A stretch of DNA of 64,000 nt from the NCBI GenBank assembly GCA_964590645.1, contig CAZPYJ010000003.1, positions 62,001 through 126,000 on the forward strand, in the 5' to 3' direction. This document shows positions 1 to 8,533 of the stretch, piece after piece; within the stretch, counting starts at the first letter, position 1, and every line of letters begins with the position of its first letter. The stretch is from JAGNHN01 sp964590645 (GTDB lineage Bacteria > Bacteroidota > Bacteroidia > Bacteroidales > JAGNHN01). The notes beneath the pieces are model-generated. The model did no database searches, was not told the origin of the DNA, and saw only the letters and a program-made list of their open reading frames with translations. The position numbers and the translations under genes were made by a program.

Positions 1-2306
1 ACATCATTCACCAGTAAGCAAAGATCCCGCAGGCCACGGTCTTCCACATCCTTAATGATATTGGCGAAAACCTTCCGGTTTGTGAAATGCTGCCGCACCA
101 CAAAAATATTGGCATCCGAATGCTTCATCAGCAGGAAAGGATCTGTGACCAGGCCTACCGGAGGGGTGTCAATCAGGATGTAATCATACATTCCGCGCAA
201 AACCCGAAACAGCTCACTTGTTTTCTCCCTGGCAATCAGTTCGGCGGGATTGGGGGGCACCGGACCTCCCATTATCACATCCAGATTCTCCAGCGGTGCG
301 GGCTGAATCACTTCCTCCAGGCTGTGTTTGCCCGTCAGGTAGCTGCTCAGCCCTTTAGCATTGCTTAGGCCAAACTCCTTATATATCTTAGGCTTACGCA
401 AATCAAAGCCCAGCAAAAGGGTTTTCTTTCCGAACAAAGCAAAAATGGAGGCCAGGTTGATACTCACAAAAGTCTTTCCTTCCCCTACCATCGTTGAGGT
501 GATCAGGATTACCTGCTTTTCTCCCCCTTCACCAAGATAGTTGAGGTTGGTCCTGACCAGGCGGAAAGACTCCGATACGGCCGATTTCGGATTGTCGCTC
601 ACCACAATCTTGGATTCCCTGGGACTGTGAATAATATGCCCGACTATGGGCAGCTTGCTGGCTTTCTCCACATCCTTCCGTTCCACGATCTTATCATTCA
701 TATAATCGCGCAGAAAGATGAAGGCCAAGGGCAGGGCCAATCCCAGAATGATCGCGATCAGGTAGTTATTGGATGTCTTGGGATATACTTTCGCCGCATA
801 GCGTGCCGGATCAATGACTTTGCTGTCGGGGGTATTGGAAGCCCTGGCAATGGCCGCTTCTGCACGGCGCTCAAGCAGGTAGGTATAGATTTGGTCTTTG
901 ACATTCAGATTGCGTTGAATATTCTGGAGGCGACGTTCGGTCAGGGGAAGGGTTTGCAGTTCATTACGCAGCTTGCGTACATTCTGCTGTATGCTCTCTT
1001 CCCTGATCCTGGCCAACGCCCTGACATTGTTAATGTTTTCCTGCAACACCTGGCGCGCCGACTCCAACTTCACATCCAATTCTTTCAGGTACGGATTTTG
1101 CGAGGTGGAAGTGCGCATCAGTAATTTCTTCTCCGAAACCAATTGATTGAATTCCGCCACCACCTCCCCCAGGCTTCCTTCATCCAAGCCCACTGAAGCC
1201 GGTGCAATGAGTTTCTCTTCCCCGTATGTTTTCTGGTTCACGTACTCCTCCAGATAATCCAGATAACGGCCGCGTAAATCCTCCGAAACAAGCTGGGCAT
1301 CCAGGATACTTAGGCGGTTCAGATACTGTCCCGGCTCTGTCCCGCTCTCCATAACAGAGGCAGAAGAACGAAAGTTTTCCAACTCCTCTTCCACCACCCC
1401 CATTGAGTCGCTCAGAACTGCCAGCTGCTCATCAATAAAATCAATGGTGCGCTTGGCATTCAGGTTTTTCTCATCCAACTCGGTATCAATGTATACCTTC
1501 GTCAGCTCATTGAGGAAATCGATGGCTTTCTGGGCGTTCGGACTCCGGATAGAGAGGCGGAGAATGGAAGCTTCCTCATTCACGGGCTCTATCCTCACAT
1601 TGCTGAACTGGCTGGTGAGCTGATCCAGCGTATTGAAAAAGAAGTGAAAATCACGGCCGATCCAGCCATCCTGAAAATCTTCGGTCAGGTAGATCTTGAA
1701 AGCGAAATAATGTGTGGATACCGGCTCTCCGAAATGGTATTCTCCCAGGACATCCGTTGGCGGACTGATTTCTTCCACGATCTCATTGCGGGCGTAATTA
1801 TACACTACCATCCGCTCCTGTTTGGGCAATTCAATCACATAACGGTCACGCGATAATACCCGGAGGTTGAAGGCGGCATTAACCAGTTGATTGTGGCTGG
1901 TATCGATGATCACTTCAAAAGGATGTTTGGGATACAACTCCCTTACCCTGTACTTCCCTTCAATAAAGTAAGTCGTGATCAGGTTGAGCGATCGCACTGC
2001 CGTATTTACGGTCTGATACGACTGAAGCGCGATGCGTGTGTTCTGCATCGTGGCCTGATTGCTGAACATATCAATATTCCGGATGATCTTCATCGGACGC
2101 TCATTCCGGTCTTTGAGCATCAGGGTGGTGCTCACCTCATAAACGGGCTCAGTATAATGGTTGAAAAAGTAAGCGATTCCCAGGCTCAGAAAGAGGGAAA
2201 GAATGATCAGATACCAGTACGACAGTATTTTAAGCGCCAGGGCCTTGATATCCGGGCCTTCATCCTGCAAGGGCTCCCCTCCGTAATATGTTTCTTTTCC
2301 ACTCAC
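1..2306 (-). CDS. Polysaccharide biosynthesis tyrosine autokinase, Wzc-like (3' end outside the window)
   Basis: Inner-membrane chain-length regulator fused to a cytoplasmic BY-kinase, which controls export of capsule or exopolysaccharide. About 768 residues are in view and the C-terminus runs off the left edge, so the tyrosine-rich tail expected of the family cannot be seen. There is a membrane helix near residues 30-48, a Wzz-like periplasmic region with long coiled-coil stretches (about 350-490), and a second helix near 510-528. The kinase domain follows: Walker A (VGEGKT, about 605), Walker A' (LLLGFDLRKP, about 632) and Walker B (YILIDTPP, about 710). The start is a GTG overlapping the TGA of the upstream Wza-like gene (GTGA), which points to translational coupling. 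No in-frame ATG comes before the first helix. The family call is secure; the polysaccharide concerned is not known. Confidence 0.9.
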   Translation of the reverse strand, partial: MSGKETYYGGEPLQDEGPDIKALALKILSYWYLIILSLFLSLGIAYFFNHYTEPVYEVSTTLMLKDRNERPMKIIRNIDMFSNQATMQNTRIALQSYQTVNTAVRSLNLITTYFIEGKYRVRELYPKHPFEVIIDTSHNQLVNAAFNLRVLSRDRYVIELPKQERMVVYNYARNEIVEEISPPTDVLGEYHFGEPVSTHYFAFKIYLTEDFQDGWIGRDFHFFFNTLDQLTSQFSNVRIEPVNEEASILRLSIRSPNAQKAIDFLNELTKVYIDTELDEKNLNAKRTIDFIDEQLAVLSDSMGVVEEELENFRSSASVMESGTEPGQYLNRLSILDAQLVSEDLRGRYLDYLEEYVNQKTYGEEKLIAPASVGLDEGSLGEVVAEFNQLVSEKKLLMRTSTSQNPYLKELDVKLESARQVLQENINNVRALARIREESIQQNVRKLRNELQTLPLTERRLQNIQRNLNVKDQIYTYLLERRAEAAIARASNTPDSKVIDPARYAAKVYPKTSNNYLIAIILGLALPLAFIFLRDYMNDKIVERKDVEKASKLPIVGHIIHSPRESKIVVSDNPKSAVSESFRLVRTNLNYLGEGGEKQVILITSTMVGEGKTFVSINLASIFALFGKKTLLLGFDLRKPKIYKEFGLSNAKGLSSYLTGKHSLEEVIQPAPLENLDVIMGGPVPPNPAELIAREKTSELFRVLRGMYDYILIDTPPVGLVTDPFLLMKHSDANIFVVRQHFTNRKVFANIIKDVEDRGLRDLCLLVND

Positions 2307-3100
2307 AGGCTCAATACACGAATCAGGGTTATGACAGAGACTATCAGGCCTACCGTGCCACTTATCTGGGCAAGATTGGAGCCCAGAATACGGGCTTTCA
2401 TTGGTGCTACATACAGCATATCTCCCGGAAGGACATAAATGTGCTCGTTCAGGAAAACAGCCGGGTCGGTAAGATCAAGGGTATAGGTATAAACGCTATC
2501 ATTCACAGTACGGATCAGCTTGACTTCCTGCCGGTTGCCCCAGGCGGTGATGTCTCCGCTCTGGGCGAGCACCTCGAAAATATTGGTTTTGTCACTCAGG
2601 AGGTTCACTGGTCCGGGCGACCCTACTTCTCCCATAACCATAACCCTGGCATTGGCCAGCCTGAGCGAGACATAACTGTCTTTCAGGAACAGGTTCACTT
2701 CTGTTTGCACCCTCTGGCGTGCTTCGGAGATGCTCAGTCCTGCCAAAGCCAGTTTCCCCAGCACCGGCATCGTGACCTCACCTTTCTCATCCACCTGGTA
2801 TCCATTGTAATAGAAATACTCCGGGGAATACACAGCCGACTCTTCCAGAAGATTGAAAAAATCGTAGGTTTTTTCTTCCCATCCTGTCACACGGATATGA
2901 AGATAATCTCCGGCTTTGATGGTATGCGACCCTGAAGCCGGCAAAGGATAGGATGCGGAGATCCGGTTGGCATCTTCCTGGATGTAGGCTAATTGTTTGT
3001 AGGTTACGCAGGAGGAAAGAAGAAGAAGCAGGGGCAACAGCAGCTGCAGGCCCATCCGGACCCGGGAGGTGCTTCTTTGGTTTGAAAAGTCCTTGAACAC
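2303..3100 (-). CDS. Wza-like polysaccharide export lipoprotein
   Basis: Outer-membrane polysaccharide export protein of the Poly_export/SLBB family, the usual partner of a Wzc-type kinase. The protein starts with a lipoprotein signal (LLLLLSSC lipobox near residue 31), continues with the Poly_export domain (about 55-150) and an SLBB region containing VMGEVGSPGPV, and ends in a hydrophobic helix (GTVGLIVSVITLI), as Bacteroidota members often do. The GTG at 3100 keeps the arginines that form the signal n-region; an ATG at 3055 is the alternative. It overlaps the next gene by 4 nt, so the two form an operon. The 120 bp up to the divergent pyrophosphatase gene presumably hold both promoters. Confidence 0.9.
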   Translation of the reverse strand: MFKDFSNQRSTSRVRMGLQLLLPLLLLLSSCVTYKQLAYIQEDANRISASYPLPASGSHTIKAGDYLHIRVTGWEEKTYDFFNLLEESAVYSPEYFYYNGYQVDEKGEVTMPVLGKLALAGLSISEARQRVQTEVNLFLKDSYVSLRLANARVMVMGEVGSPGPVNLLSDKTNIFEVLAQSGDITAWGNRQEVKLIRTVNDSVYTYTLDLTDPAVFLNEHIYVLPGDMLYVAPMKARILGSNLAQISGTVGLIVSVITLIRVLSL

Positions 3101-3219
3101 AATAAAATCCCCAGTCTAAATTATCTCCACGAAATTAAGTAATGTTTAACTTATTTGAGGTTGAAAAGGTTACACCCGCGGCTTTTGTGTATTTTTACGC
3201 CACCAATATCTGAACCGCT

Positions 3220-3891
3220 ATGGCCAATAAACTGATGGATCCCATCGGCCGTTTGATGGGACTGCGTTACAAATCTCATCCCTGGCACGGGGTGGATATC
3301 GGAAAAGAGGCACCCGAAATCGTCACCTGTTTTGTGGAAATGGTACCCACGGATACCGTGAAGTATGAGGTGGACAAAGAAACCGGTTATCTCCGGATCG
3401 ATCGGCCGCAGAAGTATTCCAATACCGTTCCTGCCCTCTATGGCTTCATTCCGCAAACATACAGTGCCAAAAGGGTAGCCGAATACGCCTCGTCTAAGAT
3501 CGGGAATCAGGAGATCAAGGGCGATGGAGACCCGATCGATATTTGCATTCTGACAGAGAAAGTGATCTCACACGGCGATATCCTCGTCCGTGCCCGCCCT
3601 ATAGGTGGGTTCAGGATGATTGATGGCAATGAGGCTGACGATAAAATTGTGGCCGTGCTGAATAACGATGCGGTTTACGGGTCATACAAAGACATTTCCG
3701 ACTGCCCCATCCTGGTAGTGGACCGGCTCAAGCATTACTTCCTCACCTACAAAGACCTTCCCGGCCAGAGCAGTGGTGTGGAGATCACCCACACTTATGG
3801 TATCAAGGAAGCCCACGAAGTGATTGAGCGCTCAATGGAGGATTATCTTCACAAATTTGAAAACCTCGACAGCCTGCTTTCCAATGTCTGA
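3220..3891 (+). CDS. ppa: Inorganic pyrophosphatase (family I)
   Basis: Cytoplasmic enzyme that hydrolyses pyrophosphate to two phosphates, driving biosynthetic reactions forward. The 223-residue protein carries the family I signature DGDPIDIC (about residues 104-111), preceded by the substrate-binding YGFIPQT segment, and the conserved acidic and lysine residues around DGNEADDKIVAV. The length fits the slightly longer Bacteroidota and eukaryote-like version of the enzyme. A near-match to the phylum -7 element (TATTTTTA, 3190-3197) lies 22 nt before the ATG. It is divergent from the polysaccharide export genes and is followed after 21 nt by a methyltransferase gene that may be co-transcribed. 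Confidence 0.93.
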   Translation: MANKLMDPIGRLMGLRYKSHPWHGVDIGKEAPEIVTCFVEMVPTDTVKYEVDKETGYLRIDRPQKYSNTVPALYGFIPQTYSAKRVAEYASSKIGNQEIKGDGDPIDICILTEKVISHGDILVRARPIGGFRMIDGNEADDKIVAVLNNDAVYGSYKDISDCPILVVDRLKHYFLTYKDLPGQSSGVEITHTYGIKEAHEVIERSMEDYLHKFENLDSLLSNV

Positions 3892-3912
3892 TGGAAGGCC
3901 TGTCTGAATGGA

Positions 3913-4665
3913 ATGGGTATTGAAATCATCGTTCGTCTGCTTGCTCTCCTGATCGCAGGACTGGCCCTGGCTCTGCTGGCGCGCTACATCTGGTCTGCCT
4001 TTTCGGGCAGGGATTATCTCCCCCTTGCCTGGAAGCAGCAATGCAAAGCCGGCCTTGTTCCTGAAGGTGTGAAGCTGCTGGAAGCGGCTTTCCCCGACAA
4101 AGTCCGTTTCTTCAACCTCTGGTTTCAGATCCATCGCCTTGAACAGGAAAACATTCCCGGCTGTTTCGCCGAATTGGGCGTGTATAAAGGCGAAACGGCG
4201 CAGTTGCTGCACCTCGCAGCTCCCCAGAGGCAGCTCTATCTCTTCGATACCTTTGAAGGTTTCCCGGCTGCAGACCTGGAAGGGGAAAGGGGTGAAGCGG
4301 CGGAGTACACGACTAAGCACTTTGAGGATACATCCGTGGAGCAGGTACTGAAACGAACCGGGAAAAGCCCACACATCCACATCCGAAAGGGATACTTCCC
4401 CGATACCACAATTGGGCTGGAAAACCTTCGCTTTGCCCTGGTCAACCTGGATGCCGACCTGTATAAGCCTACCCTGGCCGGACTGCACTTCTTCTATCCC
4501 AGGCTTTCACCAGGGGGGGTCATCCTGGTTCACGACCACGACGAACGCTGGCCCGGTCTGATGCAGGCCGTCAGGGAGTTTGGACAGCAGGTTCCGGAAG
4601 TATTCATCCCCCTGCCGGATATGAGCAGCACGGTAATGCTCGTCCGAAACCGTCACATATCATAA
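3913..4665 (+). CDS. TylF/MycF-like SAM-dependent methyltransferase with N-terminal membrane helix
   Basis: Probable class I S-adenosylmethionine methyltransferase of the TylF/MycF (macrocin O-methyltransferase) family; the substrate is unknown. Residues 1-30 form a hydrophobic helix (LLALLIAGLALALLA), so the enzyme is probably tethered to the inner membrane. The SAM-binding loop is GCFAELGVYKGETA (about 86-99), followed by an acidic residue in LFDTFEGF. A second conserved block reads NLDADLYKPTL, and VHDHD probably contains metal-binding acidic residues. It lies 21 nt after ppa. A role in sugar or cell-surface modification fits the neighbouring polysaccharide genes but is only inference. Confidence 0.75.
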   Translation: MGIEIIVRLLALLIAGLALALLARYIWSAFSGRDYLPLAWKQQCKAGLVPEGVKLLEAAFPDKVRFFNLWFQIHRLEQENIPGCFAELGVYKGETAQLLHLAAPQRQLYLFDTFEGFPAADLEGERGEAAEYTTKHFEDTSVEQVLKRTGKSPHIHIRKGYFPDTTIGLENLRFALVNLDADLYKPTLAGLHFFYPRLSPGGVILVHDHDERWPGLMQAVREFGQQVPEVFIPLPDMSSTVMLVRNRHIS

Positions 4666-4857
4666 TTCTTTCTGATTTCTTCCGTTTTCCCGCCCTTTTT
4701 CGTCTGATTATATGAACAATTCGAATGAATATTTGTATCTCATTGCACTATATATGCCTGATCATCAGCATAAAAAGTCAATAGGTGGCATTATTCTTTG
4801 ATAATGCGTTAATTTGTGCCCGCCAAAACAAGTAGCACTTAAAGGCAAGGATTTTAA

Positions 4858-7188
4858 ATGATGGGAAAGAATTTGGTCATTGTGGAGTCGCCGGCAAAAG
4901 CCAAGACGATAGAAGGGTTTTTAGGGAAGGATTATGTTGTGAAGTCCAGCTTCGGACACGTGAGGGATCTCTCCAAGAAAGAGATGGGGGTGGATGTTGT
5001 GAACGGTTTTGCTCCCCAATACGAAGTGGACCCGGATAAGAAGAAAGTGATTTCAGACCTGAAGAAGCTGGCCAAAGAGGCAGAGCTGGTCTGGCTGGCT
5101 TCTGATGAAGACCGGGAAGGAGAAGCCATATCCTGGCATTTGATGGAGGTTTTAGGCCTTCCTCCGGAAAAGGTGCGCCGCATCGTTTTCCACGAGATCA
5201 CCAAAGAAGCCATCAGCCGTGCCGTTGACAATCCCAGGCACATCAATATGGATCTGGTGGATGCACAGCAAGCCAGGAGGGTGCTCGACCGGCTCGTCGG
5301 GTTTGAGTTGTCTCCCCTACTGTGGAAAAAGGTGAAGCCATCCTTATCGGCCGGAAGGGTGCAAAGCGTAGCCGTCCGCCTGATCGTGGAAAGGGAACAG
5401 GAGATCAATGATTTTCAGGCCGAAGCCGCATTCCGCATCACTGCCCGCTTTATGGCGCGTCCCGGGGAGGAAGACGAGGCCATTGTGGATGCCGAATTAC
5501 CCCATCGTTTCAAGGAAAAAGCAGAGGCAGAGGCCTTCCTCTCCAGCTGCATCGGAGCAGCCTTCCGCATTGGCGATATCGAACAGAAACCGGCTAAACG
5601 CAGCCCCGCACCCCCTTTCACTACCTCCACCCTGCAGCAGGAAGCCAGCCGCAAACTGGGTTTCTCTGTGGCACGGACGATGACCGTGGCACAGCAGCTC
5701 TATGAGTCGGGGAAGATCACCTATATGCGTACCGACAGCGTGCATCTTTCAGATATGGCATTGGGCCTGGCTAAGAAAGTGATCGAAGCACAGTATGGCC
5801 AGGAGTATGTCAAGACCCGGCAATACACCACTGCTTCCAAAGGAGCACAGGAAGCGCACGAAGCCATCCGTCCTACCTACCTGCAGAATCAGAAGGTTGA
5901 AGGCTCAGCGGATCAGCGGCGCTTATACGACCTGATCTGGAAACGCACCATCGCCTCTCAGATGAGTGAAGCCCGCATTGAAAGAACCACCGTTAGCATC
6001 CTTAATGATAAAAATGAAGCCCAGTTTCAGGCTAAAGGAGAAGTAATCCTTTTTGAAGGTTTTCTTAAAGTATACTTTGAAGGAAGAGATGAGGAGGAGG
6101 ATGACAACATCCGTGGGGTTTTACCCCGCCTTGTTGCCGGAGAGATATTGAATGTGCTCGAAATACTTGCCACAGAACGATTCTCCAAAGCGCCCCCACG
6201 CTATACCGAAGCTGCACTGGTGAAAAAGATGGAAGAACTGGGTATCGGACGCCCCTCCACCTATGCCCCCACCATCTCCACCATCCTCAAAAGAGAGTAT
6301 GTGGTCAAAGAAGACCGCCCGGGAGACAAAAGAAATTTTGCCGTCTTAATCCTGAAGAAGGATAAAGTGCAGGAGAAGATGGCAGAAGAAAACGTGGGAT
6401 TTGAAAAAGCCAAGCTCTTCCCAACCGATGTAGGCATCCTCGTCAATCAATTCCTGGAAAAGCACTTTGATTATATTATGGATTATCATTTCACTGCAAA
6501 AGTGGAGAAGCAGTTCGACGAGATTGCACTGGGACAGCAGCAGTGGAATGCGATGATAGCGGAGTTCTACAGCCCTTTTCATCAGCGCATTGAGAAAACC
6601 GCCACGGAATCTTCCCGCTTCAGCGGAGAAAAGCTGCTGGGGAAGCACCCTGAGACAGGAAAGAATGTTTTTGTTAAGGTAGGCCGCTATGGCCCGATGG
6701 TGCAGATAGGGGATAATGATGACGAAGACAAGCCCCGCTTTGCCGCCCTGCGCAAGGGCCAGAGTATGCAGACCATTTCCCTGGAAGATGCCCTGGAATT
6801 ATTCCGTTTCCCAAGAAATCTGGGCACTTATGAAGAGAAGGATGTCGTGGTCGGCATCGGCCGCTTCGGCCCCTTTGTGCGCCACAATAATAAATTCTTT
6901 TCCATTCCCAAAGGCACCGACCCGGGCGAGATCAGCATAGAAGAAGCCCTCGCCCTGATTGAGGAAAAAAGAAAGCAGGAAAGAGAAAAAACCATCAAGA
7001 CCTTCGCAGAGAAGGAGGATGTCATTATCCTGAATGGGAGATTCGGCCCTTACATCTCTTTTGAAGGCAAGAATATCCGCATTCCAAAAGGGACCGATCC
7101 TGCCTCGCTGTCTTTGGAAGATTGTCATCGAATGGCTGAAGAGGCAGCCAAAAAGCCAGCCCGTCGTCCGGGACGCAAGAAAAGCTGA
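4858..7188 (+). CDS. topA: DNA topoisomerase I
   Basis: Type IA topoisomerase that relaxes negative supercoils by single-strand passage. The N-terminal Toprim domain has IVESPAKAKTI (about 6-16) and the metal-binding DEDREGEAISW. The central domain contains QSVAVRLIVERE and the catalytic tyrosine (Tyr289) in ITYMRTDS. The GIGRPSTYAPTI motif follows. After about residue 590 there are repeated Topo_C modules (GRYGPMVQIG, GRFGPFVRHN, GRFGPYISFE) in place of Cys4 zinc ribbons, and a basic tail (KKPARRPGRKKS). The length of 776 residues is normal. The start is ATGATG, so residue 1 or 2 could be the initiator. The next gene starts 55 nt downstream. Confidence 0.97.
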   Translation: MMGKNLVIVESPAKAKTIEGFLGKDYVVKSSFGHVRDLSKKEMGVDVVNGFAPQYEVDPDKKKVISDLKKLAKEAELVWLASDEDREGEAISWHLMEVLGLPPEKVRRIVFHEITKEAISRAVDNPRHINMDLVDAQQARRVLDRLVGFELSPLLWKKVKPSLSAGRVQSVAVRLIVEREQEINDFQAEAAFRITARFMARPGEEDEAIVDAELPHRFKEKAEAEAFLSSCIGAAFRIGDIEQKPAKRSPAPPFTTSTLQQEASRKLGFSVARTMTVAQQLYESGKITYMRTDSVHLSDMALGLAKKVIEAQYGQEYVKTRQYTTASKGAQEAHEAIRPTYLQNQKVEGSADQRRLYDLIWKRTIASQMSEARIERTTVSILNDKNEAQFQAKGEVILFEGFLKVYFEGRDEEEDDNIRGVLPRLVAGEILNVLEILATERFSKAPPRYTEAALVKKMEELGIGRPSTYAPTISTILKREYVVKEDRPGDKRNFAVLILKKDKVQEKMAEENVGFEKAKLFPTDVGILVNQFLEKHFDYIMDYHFTAKVEKQFDEIALGQQQWNAMIAEFYSPFHQRIEKTATESSRFSGEKLLGKHPETGKNVFVKVGRYGPMVQIGDNDDEDKPRFAALRKGQSMQTISLEDALELFRFPRNLGTYEEKDVVVGIGRFGPFVRHNNKFFSIPKGTDPGEISIEEALALIEEKRKQEREKTIKTFAEKEDVIILNGRFGPYISFEGKNIRIPKGTDPASLSLEDCHRMAEEAAKKPARRPGRKKS

Positions 7189-7243
7189 GCCCATTTGAAA
7201 CCTCTTCAGGCCGATCCTCGTATCCGTAGCCTTAAAGAAAAAA

Positions 7244-8422
7244 ATGCGCACGATGGAAATGGCGATGTACTTCCAGCCGGTGTCCGGGCTTCCTGAAAAC
7301 AACGACCCGCACCATAAGCGCTTCAGCGATGTGCTCCATATCCATACGGAAGAAGACGGCTTTCCCGCGCTAAAAGGCCTGGACATTGCACTGATTGGAG
7401 TGAAGGAAGACCGAAGAAGCCCTGAAAACGAGGGCTGTGCCGAAGGCCCTGCTGTCATCAGGGATGAACTCTACAAACTCTTCCCCCCCCACGAGCAACT
7501 CCGCATCGCCGACCTGGGAAACATCCGGAAAGGCTATGCAGTGGAAGACACCTATTTTGCGCTCTCCAATGTCGTCAGCCAACTCCTGGAACTGGGCATT
7601 CTGCCGGTGATCATCGGTGGAAGCCAGGACCTGACCTATGCCAATTACCTGGCTTACGAGCAGCTCGGACAAATCATCAATATTGTAGCCGTGGATCCGC
7701 GTTTTGACCTGGGAAGGACGGAAAACGAATTGGATGCCGGATCCTACCTGAGTCGAATCATTCTTCATCAACCGAATTATCTGTTCAATTACACCAACAT
7801 CGGCTATCAGTCATACTATGTGGATCACAAAGCCGTCAGCCTGATGAAGAACCTCCTCTTTGACGCCTACCGCCTGGGCAGGGTCAGGGCCAACCTTGAA
7901 GAAGTGGAACCGATGGTCCGCAACGCCGATATGCTGAGTGTGGATATTTCTTCTGTCCGCCAAAGCGATGCCCCCGGACATAAAAATGCCTCCCCGAACG
8001 GTTTTTATGGCGAAGAACTTTGCCGCATCGTCCGCTATGCCGGACTCAGCGATAAACTTACCAGTATCGGCTTCTACGAGTACAACCCACTCAGGGACGC
8101 CCACGGACAGACAGCCCAGCTCATCGCGCAAATGATATGGTACTTCGTGGAAGGCTTTTACGCCAGGGCGAAAGATTTCCCCATCCGGAAAAAAGAAGAC
8201 TACCTTAAATATACTGTAAGCCTCAAAAACCATTCAGAGGAAATCGTATTTTATAAAAGCAAGCGCAGCGACCGCTGGTGGATGGAAGTAGCCTGCCCTG
8301 CTGCCGTCCGGACAAAATATTCCCGCCACTATCTTGTACCTTGTTCCTACGCTGATTATCAGACTGCCTGCAGCGATGATGTGCCCGACCGCTGGTGGCA
8401 GGTCTATCAGAAATTTATGTAA
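7244..8422 (+). CDS. Arginase/formimidoylglutamase-fold protein with degraded metal site
   Basis: A 392-residue protein with the ureohydrolase fold, often labelled formimidoylglutamase in Bacteroidota. The order of motifs is preserved but the Mn-binding residues are not. The usual GGGHD motif reads GGSQDL (His to Gln), the usual DxHxD reads DPRFD (His to Arg), and the usual DxD motif reads SVDISS (second Asp to Ser). Only three of six canonical ligands remain, so ordinary arginase chemistry is unlikely. The C-terminal 60 residues (RWWMEV, DRWWQVYQKF) are an extra module. It sits 55 nt after topA, and I recall this pairing from other Bacteroidota. The role is unknown. Several ATGs occur at the start, and the first was chosen. 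Confidence 0.8.
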   Translation: MRTMEMAMYFQPVSGLPENNDPHHKRFSDVLHIHTEEDGFPALKGLDIALIGVKEDRRSPENEGCAEGPAVIRDELYKLFPPHEQLRIADLGNIRKGYAVEDTYFALSNVVSQLLELGILPVIIGGSQDLTYANYLAYEQLGQIINIVAVDPRFDLGRTENELDAGSYLSRIILHQPNYLFNYTNIGYQSYYVDHKAVSLMKNLLFDAYRLGRVRANLEEVEPMVRNADMLSVDISSVRQSDAPGHKNASPNGFYGEELCRIVRYAGLSDKLTSIGFYEYNPLRDAHGQTAQLIAQMIWYFVEGFYARAKDFPIRKKEDYLKYTVSLKNHSEEIVFYKSKRSDRWWMEVACPAAVRTKYSRHYLVPCSYADYQTACSDDVPDRWWQVYQKFM

Positions 8423-8533
8423 AGTATCCTCTTTCAGTTTTTTTTGTCCTGATTTCCGGGCTTTTTCTGTAATATTATCCCTCTTTCCGGAGATGCAGCC
8501 GGAAAGTCGCAAAAACACGAACATTTCTCGCTA

